Position numbers and translations under genes: made by a program. A stretch of 64,000 nucleotides of DNA, taken from the NCBI GenBank assembly GCA_034336665.1, contig CM067569.1:24711320-24775319 (forward strand), in the 5' to 3' direction. Below are positions 12,401 through 57,300 of this stretch, in pieces. This DNA comes from Luscinia megarhynchos (lineage: Eukaryota > Chordata > Aves > Passeriformes > Turdidae). The notes beneath the pieces were generated by a model, which was not told the origin of the DNA, made no database searches, and saw only the letters and a list, made by a program, of their open reading frames with translations. Numbering within the stretch: the stretch's first letter is position 1; each line of letters starts with the position of its first letter.

Positions 12401-15400
12401 CAATTGTGCTACATATAAATGTACACAACAGGTGACATTTTGCAGTGATCCAGCTCCATAGGTTTGACTGCAGCCACTGTTAGAAAATTCTGGTATGAAT
12501 CCCTACAGTGATCTTTCTCCAGTCCACTCTAACCTAGGTTCCAGAGGGGAAGCTTTGTGGCAAAATGGAAAAATTTTCATTTTCACTTCAGTTTAATTTC
12601 TTGTGTTCTTGGGTTCATACCACATCTACAATTAGATTTACAATTTCTGTAGTGATCAGCTTACAAGTGGCACATCTAAAAGCAAATAGCATCATGCTGG
12701 GCTGTGTTAATGGCTGGTGCAGGCTGGCTCGTGCCTGACCACCTGCTCAGCCCATGACTAAATCCAAAGTGGTGTTTCCAGCTTTGCTGGCCCATACTAC
12801 TTTTCTGTCAAGCAACAGTGTTTTTCCTAAATTACAGACTTTTTGGTTTATGAGGGCAAGTTTATTTCCTAATTGTGTAGAGACTAGAAGGAAATTAAGT
12901 GGGCAAGTCCTTTAATTTAAAATACAAAAGTGTATTACTGGCCTTGTTCTCTGATGAATGGAACTTTAGGTATATTAATACTAGTAATGGAACATAATGG
13001 ATACTTGTCAGAAGTAAAGATAATTATTTCAGGAACACAAAACTAACCTTGACAGATAATTGCCTGTTGAAATCTGATGCTGTGCAACAAATGGAGGATT
13101 ATTAACAACAGACTCCCATGTTCATCTGTTATATCATTAAATCCTGTATGTTACATTGACAGGGCCATCATTGCATTAAAAGCATCTCCCTTTTCTTGGA
13201 AATGCATGTCAATTCTGGATTAAAAATTTTGATTGCGTGGGGCTGTTCTGTTCTAAATAAATTATTTTATTGTCCTCCAAAATGCTGAGAAGCTCTTAAG
13301 TAAATTTTGTTAGATGTGGGTTATATAGGTGTATACTACTTGCTGAATGAAAAACAACCCTCATTTCCATTTTGCTGATTTTTTTTTTCCTTTTATCTTT
13401 TTTTAAAAAATGAACTGGTCCTAGTGTTTTTAAATGCATGTTCATCTGGCAGGCACCTTGAAATCTGTGAAGATTTTAATTTACTGGACAAAAGTGTACT
13501 AACATGAACTAGTGAGAAGAAGTTTGAAGGTAACAGACATTCAGGCTCAAGAGACAGTTTTTAATTACATGAGTAATGAAACCCAAAATGACTTTAGCCA
13601 GTAATGTTTCAGCCATTTGATTTTTTTAAATCAAGAGTGAACCTTATGTTCGAAAGCATAGTGTAACTTTAACCAAGCAGTGGTCATTCAAACTTTGAAT
13701 TTTGACTGTGAACTCCATAAGACATCTGTTACTTCAAAAGTGTTTGAAGTCAGTAGTTATACCTTGAAATATGGTTACAGACATTGTTTGAGAGAATGCC
13801 TTACAGTCAAGTCTTCCTCTATATCTAATAAAAAATTTCCTGCTCCTTCGTTTTGTGACTGAAAACTTAAACTGTGTTTTCTGTCATCAGAGTTGATATT
13901 AAGAATATAATGTTGCTGTAGTCACTTTAACAGTTTTCATCAAGAGCCATCTCCAAATGCTACTCAAGATGATAGTGGCAAGCATAAAAAACACTAAAAA
14001 CATCTAAAGTTTTGCACGGCATACTCTGTACAGAAAAAAATCAATTTGTATCAAAAAAGGCATTATTTACCTAATCATTCATGACTGAAAAAAGCCACAT
14101 GAAAAATTGCCTTATTTCAAAAGGCAATCATGAAGGCTTCAAAGTACATATAATCTCATTTCTGTACTCTCATTTTACCTGCTTTCTCTCCCTGAACTGG
14201 AAAACTGCTGTCATAACTGTATCTATTTCCTGTAGGAGCTATTAGTTAGTAGCATTACATCCGCTTAAACGTGATCACTTTTCTCTTCTGTGTGTTACTG
14301 ATACGCTATTATCCCATAATACTGCTCATCCATCAGAGGTTGCCATGTTTCCTGTGCTGGCTGTAGTATGGAGAGCTGAAGCATCCTCTAAGAAATGTTT
14401 ACAGATGCCAGAATATTTTAATGATTCTGTGATGTTACAGAGCACAACCTTCTTGTGGTGCATTTCATTCAATCTTGTAACACAAAATTTTTCTCTGCTT
14501 TTAATTCCTAAGCAAAGGCACTTTAACCATCAGTTTTGAATGTAACCACCTCAATTCCCCTTTATTTAAATGGCAGATTCATTAAAAACTCCATCTGGCT
14601 TCCATAGGAAGCTTGCACAAGTCCTTGGAAATGGATTTATTTTTTTTTCAGGACACAAGGAACTGTGGCCAGGATTAGAACCTCTTCCTCCTGCAGCATA
14701 TTTGCCAGATGGCAAGTTTATTGAATCTGGTTTAAACTCACTAGGACTTAAGGGAATGAACACAGCTCTGAGAAGTGGGTGCTACATTTCTACTTCAAAG
14801 GTCTCCTTTAAAATTAGCCCCCAAAGATTTATATGCAGAGTGTGGTTGTGACCTGGGCAGTCTGTTGCTATCTCTCATCTCTTTCAGTGCTTGAGTCAGA
14901 GTGACACAAACCACTTTACAAAATCCCAAGTAATTTCACAGTATTGGGTGAATCTTGCTACGTGGCTAAATCAAATTTATATATATATTATGCAGTGTTG
15001 TAAAGTCTCTTCACTTCAAATACTGTTTTCTAAGTTAATGATGAAAATTTGACATATTCACTGGTGTCACTTAAAACTATCCTTGGGTATTGTCCTCAAT
15101 ATGAAAGTCTGCTCTGTACTAAAAACTAACCCTTTTGATGGACAGAATTTAGTTTAGTAAGTTTTAGATTGGAATAGAGAAGAAAAATGCCAGGTATCTA
15201 TTTAAATCACTTACAGAAGCTTTTTCTAATTTCTTGAAGTGACTTTCAAATTTTTGAAATATATTACCAGCTAATTGGTGAATAAATGCTAAATCATTTT
15301 ATTAAGGAATCCTCCTCTCTTCAAAATACAAAGCATTACTTTGCATTTCTGTTATTTACAGAGAAATGAGATTTTTTTATATTACAGGATTTTTTTCCCT

Positions 15401-17791
15401 TTCTTTCTGACAATGGAGAAGACTCTTCCTGTGAACTGATGCCAAAGAACTTCAGAGAGTCTGTAGCATCAATATTAACCTTTTCTTTCAGATGCAGAGC
15501 AGTTGGGATGCTGACCCTGCTGACATGCAGTTACATGCCAGCTTTCAGGCATTCAAGTGGCCATGTCTGTGTCATTATTTGTGTGCTGGGTTAAACACAT
15601 ACCTGTACCTGCATGCAGTGTGAGCCCTCGTTTGCAGGGCAAAGCATTTAAACATCAGCACACTTGTTTAAGATAAGGAAACAAATAATTGCTACTCGAA
15701 ATATTCCATTTTCTTCCCTTTCAAACTTCCTGTGTTGCACATTTCTGTTGTTTATATATACTCTATATATGCTCCTTCTTCTGGAGATGATTTATCTCTG
15801 CAGTGGTGCTGGTTCTTGTACTGCATGATTTGAGCACACAGGACTGTTCACCCCAGTCTTAGGAATAAGGGGATAACATCTACTGTTGTGTAAGCCTCAT
15901 TGGTATGCATTTGTGAGTTGAAAGTAATGTTTTAGTCTTGAGTAGTAAGTTTTCAGTGTTGAATTTTTCGTGAAGAAATCTTCATTGTTTTAAAATCAAG
16001 TTTTTACACAAAATACCTCAAAGGAGTCTATTTGCTAGCACTGCAACTGGACTTTGTATTTGGATATCACCTTATTCCTCTTGTTACTGAGCCCATTTGT
16101 TAGGAGTTCTAGCAGCACATATTCCCCAGGTTTTCCTGCACTTCAAAAAAGATGGAGGGACTGAAAAAAATATTTGAAATTTAATACAAATATTCAAGAA
16201 TCTCACTCACAAAGAAGAGAGGGTGAAAGAGCCAGAATCAAAAGTAATAATTTTTTTTCTGGACAGAGAATTTCAAGAGTTAATGCATTTCTAAAACTCT
16301 CAGAAAGACTCTGATTGGCTTCTCTTTGGATTAATTCCTTTGGAATGAATTCACCTTCCATTACTTTACCACTTTATTCATATATTGCAAAGTATATGTA
16401 GGAAAAAAATAATGGGCCTCTGAAAAGCTGATGGATGTAATTGCATCCAGGGATACAGATGATGTCATGAATCATTGCAAGGTACAATGGTTTCTGTGGT
16501 TTTTCTAAATGAAATTAGAGGTCTCTTGTTTACAGTTTGTTTGTGGTGCACTCCATTCAGTAGAACAGTGTATGGATCCCATACTAACACATAAATATGT
16601 GCTGTAGCCTGATGCTATTTTGAAGGTGTTTTGGCATTATATCCTTAATTTTACTGCCATATTACCATCATTTCCAGTTGTATCTGGCTTGATTTAAGCT
16701 GAGAGAGCTTTGTGTTAGTGACATATGGAAGTTGTTATTGTTTACATTTGTTCAGCAGATGTGTGAGCTTTTTATATGCCTGACTCCTTATCAGTTGGAT
16801 TAAATGAAGCATACTTCTGCAGTATTCAAGATCTGTTGGATGAGAACAAGCACTGACTGTCAGTGCACATGAAGGTCCAAGAGTGACAGTTCCAGTATTT
16901 CAGTCTGTGTGAGCAGTGAGCATCACTTTGTCACCTCCTTGCAAATCCAGCATTCCACTGGGATCACATTTGCAAGAAGTGAAATTGGAAGGGAAGCACT
17001 GCAGAGAGGTAGAGAGGCCATTGCACAGTGACCTGCTGAGGTGGGGTGAGCTGAAGGAGCAGGCAGCAAGGGGCACTTGAGCCCTGCTAAATGTAAATGT
17101 CTTCAGTGCCAGGGTGGGAAATGATCAGGTCAGTCACAGTCATTGTACTAAAAAAGAAATATACATTTCCCTTCTCAGTCACTTCTCAGCTTTCCCATCT
17201 GTCACATTTAAAATACTTAAATCACTTTCAGTATTTTTGTAAACAACTCCCATTTTCTGTACCAAAAGTATCATGCTGGCGTGTTAGATGGAGGGAGCCA
17301 AAAAGGCTTTCTGAGAGGGGTTTTACATAACCTGAGGAAAAGTGGGCCAGGCATAGATGAATTTGTGTGTTTTCTCTCAGCAGAGGGCATGTTTAAAGGC
17401 TTTGAAAGTGTGTGATATTCTTTGAATATCATCTGTGAGGTGATGGAATTACAGCTGAGTGCCAGATAGGAACTTAAGTAAAATTTGTCAAGCAGAGCTT
17501 CCTTAAGTGTTCATCTTAAACTGGGCCCTGTCTACAGCAAAGCAGTTTTGCTTTCAAAAAGCAGTTATTTTGTAGTTGAACATAAGCAATATGTTTATGT
17601 CATATTTTTGGTGTCTGTGTCCTTGGCTTCAGTAAAGTAAAACTGTATTTATTTACACTAGATGAGGATCTGCCTTTTTCCACATCTTTTTCTAATGCTT
17701 CTTTACTTAGAGAACTCATCTATTAAGAAAACACCAGTGCAAAAATCGTTTGACTGGGCCTGCCTCTTCTCTTGTGTGCCTTCCTTTGCAG

Positions 17792-49867
<32,076 letters not shown>

Positions 49868-50698
49868 AATTTTCTTTGTGAAAGGTAATGGACTCCTAAG
49901 GAAAACAAGGAGGCAAAGAGTGAGAAGTCCATTGGCTCGTTCTTTGTTCAGTCAACAACTAACTTTTAAATTGGCAAATCCCTTTATTGGTAGTTTTTAA
50001 AGGATGTTATTTATGCTGAAGACTATCATTGGTACTCTCCCTTCTCAGAAAACATATCAAGCTGGATAAGAGTTGTAGTTCTGGTACTTCTTTCTAAGTT
50101 GCCAGTTTGCATATGGTTCCATTTGGCAACTTCTTAGTGCAAATGGCCTTGCACTTCATCCTCGATGATTTTTCAGACTAACCATCCTATGTTACAACGT
50201 TCTGGGATGGTAAAATGTACTTGAACTGCTACTTTTATAGTGGCTGTTAGCATACAACCACTTGATCTAAGCAGGAAGCACAAACAATAAAGAGAAGGGA
50301 GGAGAGAAACAGACTCCCAGATTACTGAGCTTGCTATCAAATGACAAGTGTTAGAATGATGTTGGCACTGACAAAGCCAATATCTTGGTTTGGAAGCAAA
50401 CATTTAGTAACTCAATAGAGGACTTGAGATTCAACATTTGAAGTCTTGTAAAATGTATTGTCTTGTCTTAATGAGAAGAGAATTTGTTTTATTAGTCTTA
50501 ACTTCTCTTACCTTTAGCACAATGGAGATAAATTTGATACAAGATAAGCTGTATAGATGATGGCAATCAAGAGTGTTCATCTGACACATTTACTTTCCAT
50601 CACCGACATACTAGTAATGTTAAAACATACAATCTTGTACTATCATAGTTTCTTTTATGAGTTAAAAATAGGCTATACAGGATTTTTAGACTGAATTC
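49868..50698 (+). other. RET: RET51 3' UTR and flank
   Basis: AT-rich non-coding sequence between the RET51 stop and the CR1 element. The extent of the UTR is not defined by the sequence. The first AATAAA is at 50286-50291. Confidence 0.6.
50286..50291 (+). promoter_or_regulatory. RET: Candidate polyadenylation signal for RET51
   Basis: First AATAAA after the RET51 stop, about 420 bases downstream. Mammalian RET transcripts have long 3' UTRs, so distal sites are also possible. Motif only. Confidence 0.4.
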
Positions 50699-51123
50699 AT
50701 AGAATAGAATACATCAATACATCATAGAATGGTTTGTGTTGGAAGGAACTTGGAGGTCATCTAGTTCCAGCTCCCTGCCCCCTGCCCGCTCCTCCATTGT
50801 GGGGAGGGACACCTTCCACTAAACCAGGTTGCTCAAATTCTCATCTGGCCTGCACTTGAACACTGCCAGGGATAAGGTATCCACAACTTCTCTGGGCAAC
50901 ATGTTCCAGTACCTCACCACCTTCACAGTAGAGGATTTCTTCTTAGTATTGAACCTCAACCTGCCTTCTTTCAGTTTAAAGCCATTCCCCTCATCCTAAC
51001 ATTGCATGCCCCTGCAAAAAACTCCCTGCCCAGCATTCCTGTAGGCTCCCTTTAGGTACTGAAAGGCTTCTCTAAGGTCTCCCCAGAGCCTTCTCTTCTC
51101 CAGGCTGAACATCTCAAATTCTC

Positions 51124-51995
51124 TCAGCCTGTCTTAGTAGGAGAAGTACTCAGCCCTGTGATGGTCTTTGTGACCCTTGTCTGGACTCCTTCCAACAGGT
51201 CCATTAATTCCTTATGCTGGGGACTGCAGTGCTGATGCAGCACTCCGGGTTGGGTCTCACAAGAATAGAGTACATGGGGAGAAACCCCTCCATGACCTGC
51301 TGCCCAGGCTGCTTTTGATGGAGCCTTGGCTTGCTGGGCTGTAAAAACACATTGCCTGGTCATACTGAGCATCTCATCAATCAAAACCCCCAAGTCCTTT
51401 TCCCCAGGGCTGCTCTCAATCCTTTCTCCACACAGCCTGTGTTTGTGCTTGGGATTGCCCTGTCCCAGGTGCAGGACCTTGTCCTGCCTTGTTAAACTTC
51501 GTGAGGTTTGTGTGGGCCCACCTCTCAAGCCTGTCAAGGTTCCTGTGGATGGCACCCCTTCTCTCCAGTGTCTCAGCAGCACCACACAGCTTGGTGCCAT
51601 TGAAAACTTGCCGAGGGTGCCCTCGATCCCGCTGTCAGTGTCGCCGACAAACGTGTCAAACAGTGCCAGTCCCAGTACCGACCCCTGAGGAGCAGCACTC
51701 ATCACTGGTCTCCACTTGGACATGGAACTGTTGACAGCGACTCTGAGTGTGACCATCCAGCCAATTCATTATCCACCATGTTCCATCCATCAAATCCGTG
51801 CCTCTCCCGTTTCAAGACAAGGATGTCATGTAAGACACTGTTGAATGCTCTGCACAAGTCCAGGTAGATGGCATCAATCACTCTTACCCACCAGCACTGT
51901 AATCCTGTCATAGAAGGATAATTGTAGGGTTTGCCCTTAGTGAATGCCATGTGGACTGTCAGCAGTGTTTTCCATATTTTTTCATCAGATTCCAT
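51124..51995 (-). pseudogene. CR1 ORF2 remnant, reverse transcriptase and C-terminal part
   Basis: Two minus-strand frames overlap with a frameshift between them. The upstream one has DAIYLDLCRAFN, the palm motif A region, with Asn where an Asp is usual. The downstream one has PQGSVLGLALFD, then LHLGQGNPKHKHRL and SSPGEKDLGVLID, all hallmark CR1 ORF2 stretches. The catalytic double-Asp motif expected after the motif B stretch is not recognisable; the segment reads GKFSMAPSC instead. Non-functional LINE relic, not a host gene. Confidence 0.88.
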
Positions 51996-52326
51996 GGACT
52001 TGTGGATCCTCAGGTTCCTTAGCTGGTTCAGAACCTGCTCTTCCCCTATGGTGGGTGGTTCTTTATTCTTGCAGTCCCTGCCTTTGCCACTTCAGCAAAG
52101 GGGCTTGTGCAAACTGGGGCCTCAGTGGCTGAAGGACTTCAGTACCTCAGCCTTCTCCGTGTCCCAGGTCTCCCATTTTTTTCTGGAGAGGGCTCACATT
52201 TTCACCAATGTACCTGTGGAAGCCTTTTTTTTTGTTGTTGCCCTTGTGTCCCTGGCCAGATAGAATTCTATCAGGGCTTTAGCCTTCCTAATCTGATCCC
52301 TGTTTTCTTGGACAATTTCTCTGTAT

Positions 52327-53370
52327 TCATCTCAGGCTATCTGTCCTTCCTTTGACCCTTTTTCTTTGGGGGAAGCATAGGCCTCCTTTTTGTGTTTGAG
52401 TTTGTACAGGAGCTCCTTGTTCATCCATGCAGGTCTCCTGACATTTTTGCCTGACTTCCTCTTCATTGCAATGCTCCTGACCTTGCAAGAGGTGATCCTT
52501 GAATATTAACCAGTTTCCTTGGGTCACTTTATCCCATGGTACTCTACCCAGAAGATCCCTGAAGAGGCCAAGGTGTGCCCTCCTGCTGTCCAGGTTAGTG
52601 AGCTTGCTCTGTGCCTCCTTGCTGAGGATCTTGAAGGCCACCTTTTCATGGTCACTGCAGCCAAGGCTGCCCTTGAGATTCACATTCCCCACCAGCCTCT
52701 CCTTGTTGGAAAGAGCAATGTCCAGCATAGCAACTCTCTTTGTTTACCCCTCTGTCACTTGGAGAAGCAAGTTATCCACATATTCCAAGAATCCCCTGGA
52801 TTGCTCGTGCCATGCTGTGTTGTGTAGTTAAAATCCCCCATGAGAACCAGGGCTTGTGAATGTGAGGCTGCTCCTGTTTGTCTGTAGAGGGTCTCATCTG
52901 CTTGGGTTTCATCTCCTGGTTGGGTGGCCTTAAACCCCACTATAATGTCACTTGTCCTTGCCCTGCCTTTAATCCTGACCCATAAACTCCTCACCCAGCC
53001 CCAGTACAGCTCCAAACACTCCACATGGTCATGGACATAGCAGGCAACGCCCCTTTCTCCTCTTCCCTGCCTCTCCTTCCCAAAGGGCCTGTATCCTTCC
53101 ACTCCAACACTCCAGTCATAGCAGTCATCCTACCACGTACCTGATGCCAGTAAGATCACAGCCCTGCAGGTGTGCAGTCTCCTACTGCTCTTGCTTATCC
53201 CTCATGCTATGTGCATTTGCATAAAGGCGTTTAAGTTGGGCCCCTGATGGGGCAGACTTACTGCCAGCATTGGCTGGAATTCCTTTGAGCAGCATTTGAA
53301 GTTCTCTCCTGCTGATTTGCAATCCCTCTCCAGGCTCTGGGCATCCCTTGCCGGTGCTGGCATCAAACAA
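52327..53370 (-). pseudogene. CR1 ORF2 remnant, apurinic endonuclease part
   Basis: Minus-strand frames give LKRLYANAHSMRDKQEQ (start of ORF2), EGYRPFGKERQGRGERGVAC, LVLMGDFNYTT with the endonuclease GDFN motif, and then GCSDHEKVAFKIL with the closing SDHE motif. These lie in separate frames, so at least two frameshifts interrupt the domain. Order and motifs are those of the AP endonuclease of CR1 elements. Confidence 0.88.
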
Positions 53371-54310
53371 GTAGGAGTGGAGTGGATTATTCTCTCTCCC
53401 AGCAACATCAATTTAATGCCTTCTTAGCAGCTTGGCAGGCCTGTGACCAGAGATGCTCTGCCCGTCCCCTGGCAGATGGGTCCCCATCAGACTCCATCCT
53501 CCACCCAGGTTTTCAGTGTGAGTCCCCAGAAGCAGCCAGACCCTGGCTGTGGCACTAGACCCCTAAGCATTTGCTGATTTACCAGATTTACCTTGCCCTT
53601 CACTTTGACAGGGAGGACTGATGAAAAAGCTGCCAACACTTGAGTCCCTCACCACCAGTCCTAGGGATCTATAATGTCTGTGGCCCTCCTCAGACCATTC
53701 CTGGCTGTATCCCTGGTGCACACGTGAAACAGCAGCAGATAATGGTCAGGAGACTGTGAGGCTTGGTAGAGGCTCTGGCTATCAGTCAGGTTGATGAGTG
53801 GGTCCCTCCGTGCCTCTCAGAGGAGAGTTCCCTGCTTCTCTCACGTGTCACCTTTGCTAGTTGTGCTGGTGGTTACACAGAGCAGATGGGACTGCCTTGC
53901 TCAGCTCCAGCCTCGCTCCTATGTGATGGGTCCTCCCTCTCCACTCTGCAGAGTGCTGAAGTGGTTCTGCAGGGGCACCTCAGGCTTCAGGGAAGTCTCT
54001 TTCTCCCAGTCCTTGTCATTTCAAGTGTCCATTCTTCTGCCTTACTGACACCCCTCCTCCCTTCTGTGTGTGCATGGCTGTGGGTTTACTGCAGGCTGCC
54101 CTTGGAACCAGCCATCCAGCTCCTTCACAGCCTGAAGTTATGTAGCCTTCTCCCCCCCTCCTGCAGCTCTGCCACAGGATGTCCTCTGCCTCAGCACACC
54201 TTTTGCAGATATTCAAGTACAGAGATTTTGTTTGCAGTCTTGTTAAGTGAGTTGGAGACCTCCTCTTAGCTCCAAATTGCATATACTGCCTTGCACAGGA
54301 CACTGCCACA

Positions 54311-57300
54311 ACCTAACTCCAAATAAACCTGTTACCTTGAAAGTAACAAATAAAAAAAACTTGCACAGCAAAATTGGTCTAAAATTCTGCTGTTGAAACT
54401 ACACAAGGAAAATGTCACTGGAATTTGTTAAGGTGAAATACAAAAATGTTGTCCTTACAAAAGTGACTTGATATTTGGGAGAACAATCAGCCTATGAGTC
54501 ATGTTCTATGTGGAAGAGTAAATGATCAGCACTACTTTTGTCTTTATTTGTAATCTACCATGGTTAAGGGTAACCTTTTATTTGCTACAAATGTTGGGAT
54601 GTAAATCCCGAGTGACTCGTTGTTAGCGTCGTGATGGTTATTCTAAACAAACCAATTCTACCAAAGCTTGCTCCTGTCACTAACAGTCCAATTTAGATGT
54701 TTCAGATCTGTTTTCAGATGTTGTTTTGTGTATCAACTTTATGTTTCCATTAAAGTCTGTGATTTCAGAAACATGGTCTCGAGTCAGACTGCCAAAACCT
54801 GAACACAGATTTTCATTTTGCAAAAAGTGGAATATGAAGTGGTGTGTTGGAATTGAAAGAGCTTCCCTGTTGGATTGCATACTTGATCCTGTCCTGATTT
54901 TGGACAATCAGGAAGCACAGCTTTTCCTTTGCACAGACATTTGCCATGCTGTGTAATGCTTATGCACAGCAAACACACAACTCTGAATGCAGGAGGGGCT
55001 CTGCTGTGGCACCACGGTGATCTTCACTAGCATGACACGACTGTCAGAGTGCATACTTGGAAAACAAAGGGCACTGAAAATTAACCCTTTATATGGGCTG
55101 GTTTTTCTGGTGAGAGATCTACGAAAAATGAGAGAAAAATTACATTTGTGGTAACTTAATGCTTTGTCTAGTTGTTTTTCTATATTTTATGTCTGTGGGA
55201 CATAATAGGGATTCCTCACTTGACATAAGCAACCAAGGCATCAAGATTTTTTGTTTTGTTTGGGTTTTTTTCTTCCTTAAATGAAGAATGTAACTTCATC
55301 CAGTGTCTTCAGCAGTAGTATGCAACTGAGAGATGTGAAACACCCCGTTTCTAATCCAACAGCCCAGTGACAACATTGCTGTACGGTAGGTGAGTGGGAC
55401 ACTTAAGTGATGCTGAAATAACCAGTGGATGCAGTGAGTAGTGTGTACTTTAGACTGTCAGCATAAGTCAATATTGTTTCAACCATTCATTTGTGTGAAA
55501 ATTTCACTAATAGTTATTGCTACCTATCCTACTGGACATAGATCATGCATGTAAAATACATACATGGCTCATAATTAGAGTTTCCATGCACAGTTACCTG
55601 CATCAAGTGCAGTTTAATGAAAAATTACGTTTCCTAATCCAATTAATTTTGACTCCCTTCCTGCTCATGAAATAGCAATAAATAGATTATTGCTTTTAAG
55701 TATTCATTCATAATGTGAAAGCTTCTTACATCTTCTGTGTATGCTATTTTTGTAAATATTTCCCTTGAAGTGTTTCCTGTTTATTCTGTGTTGCCACTAG
55801 TCAAAATGGTGACAATTTTGTTTCAGTTCCTCTTTGGAGAGTAAATGTACTTCCCACATGGGAAAAAAGTGATACAGCAGATGATTATTTTCATCAGTGC
55901 CAGAAATACTTATGCACTTGACTGCCCTTACCAAAGTGAATTCAGAGGGAACAAATGACTCACCTAAATATACAGGTTGGAGGGAATAACTTTCTAAAAC
56001 TTTCTGCCAACCTTTTCTAAATATCTGCAGAAATGACATGGTTTACCTGATCTGTGGTTTGAGTTGTGACAGATGGGGGAGAGCATGAATCTTAAAGTAC
56101 AGTCCTTAGAGCAGCACAAGGAAATCATTGCAATATTGGTTTCCACAAACTTCCAGAGGTAGGATACTCAGAATATCTACTGTGAGCTCTGCAAATTTTA
56201 ATTTGCAGATGTTAGCCTGTTTCATATAATAAAAGCTCTTAAAAATATTATCCCATGGATATGAGGTACATAATATTTAAAGCATGGGGATTTTAGCTAC
56301 AACTCATCGTGCAAGATATGCATTAATCTCTTCTGGACCTTAGCAATTTTCAAAAACACACAGTAAAAGCCAGCTTTTATTCCTTATTGATTTAGTATCA
56401 CTCTTATATGAACAATACAAGCTTCAAAATACATCTAAAAAGAATATTTCTACTCTAACTCTTGAAGGTTCAAAAAAACCTGCTTATAATTTTGAAATAT
56501 TTTGTTTCAAAACTCAGCTTACATGAAAGCATTGTTTCTCACTGTAGCTACAGTGGTAAATTTGTAACAAAATACTGGAGATAATATTCAAAAGCACCAG
56601 TCCTTAAGTAGCACCAGGGAATGTTCCCCATGAACAGTGTGCAGATGGGCTGCAGTGTGATGACTGATTTGGTCTTTCCAGCCCAAGCAAACTTTCTGAA
56701 AAAGAACTGAATAATTCCCTAAAAATTTGTGCAAGTACTTAAAGTCTTAATAAGAAAACCTAAGTTTTTCACATCCTCTCTATCCTATGTCATAAAATTT
56801 AAGTAGTCCCTCTGAAGTTACTGGCATCATTCATAAATACATTATTCCTAGACATTTGCTGGTCCAAAATCCAATATCCCAGGAGTCAACTAGCAAAAGT
56901 ACAAAGGGTGTTATCAAAATGTGGACAAAGTAGCAATAGCCTTGGTGTACCCATCCCTGGTACAACATTTTAACTTGCCTGTTGGGAAGCAAGTACTAAA
57001 CACTAGAGAAAAGATAAGCACAAATAAATTTCTTATTTACACCTAGAAGACACAATTAATGAAATATTTCTTGGTATTTATCAAGTTCGCTAGTAAAGCT
57101 GAGTTGTTCATTCAAGCTGTGTTTCATATTTCTCATTTCTAAATTTTGGGACAGCATCCTGTGTCTTCTATTTACAGTGGAGAGATAAATACTCCTAATG
57201 CATTCTGAGAAAATTAATAGTTCCTCTCTTTTTATAGTGTTTTTTGGCTTTACCTGGTCTTTTAAAGGGTTACATGTCTCATAAAACAACAAATTTCTTG

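Larger units (their letters stand above)
1..17791 (+). other. RET: RET intron 1 (3' part), no exon found
   Basis: This AT-rich stretch precedes exon 2. RET exon 1 normally encodes the signal peptide in a CpG-rich setting. I found no CpG-rich segment and no signal-peptide exon ending in a phase-1 GT donor here, so exon 1 is probably upstream of the window. Recognisable content is two short CR1 pieces, a polypyrimidine minisatellite near 6.6 kb, A-rich DNA near 2155-2185 and a poly-T tract near 9.45 kb. Somewhat GC-richer islets occur around 2460-2890 and 5500-5900. In mammals RET intron 1 holds neural-crest enhancers, but I cannot identify an equivalent by eye. Confidence 0.75.
50699..54310 (-). 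mobile_element. Long CR1 LINE (about 3.6 kb), decayed, minus strand
   Basis: The left (3') end has CATAGAAT octamers followed by the reverse complement of the CR1 3' UTR blocks, such as 'ttggaaggaacttggaggtc' and 'tctccaggctgaacatctca'. Moving right, the minus strand encodes CR1 ORF2 remnants in the proper order: C-terminal region, reverse transcriptase, linker, endonuclease and ORF2 start. The stretch 53400-54310 resembles nothing I can name with certainty but is continuous in composition and probably holds the 5' part. Several frameshifts, stops and a reverse-transcriptase deletion make it non-functional. The right border is approximate. Confidence 0.88.

Noticed and set aside
11966..12418. 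150-codon open frame with a very hydrophobic N-terminal half
   Set aside because: It lies in AT-rich intron 1, where T-rich DNA gives Ile/Leu/Phe runs by chance; no similarity recognised, no splice or promoter context.
14423..14440. gattctgtgatg as a CR1 tail
   Set aside because: A single octamer-like match without the CR1 body before it; likely chance.
1..17791. Possible RET exon 1
   Set aside because: No CpG-rich segment and no convincing signal-peptide exon with a phase-1 GT donor was found, so it is assumed to lie upstream.
51124..51756. 210-codon minus-strand frame as a host gene
   Set aside because: Its motifs are those of CR1 ORF2 and it is frameshifted relative to the rest of the element; a transposon relic.
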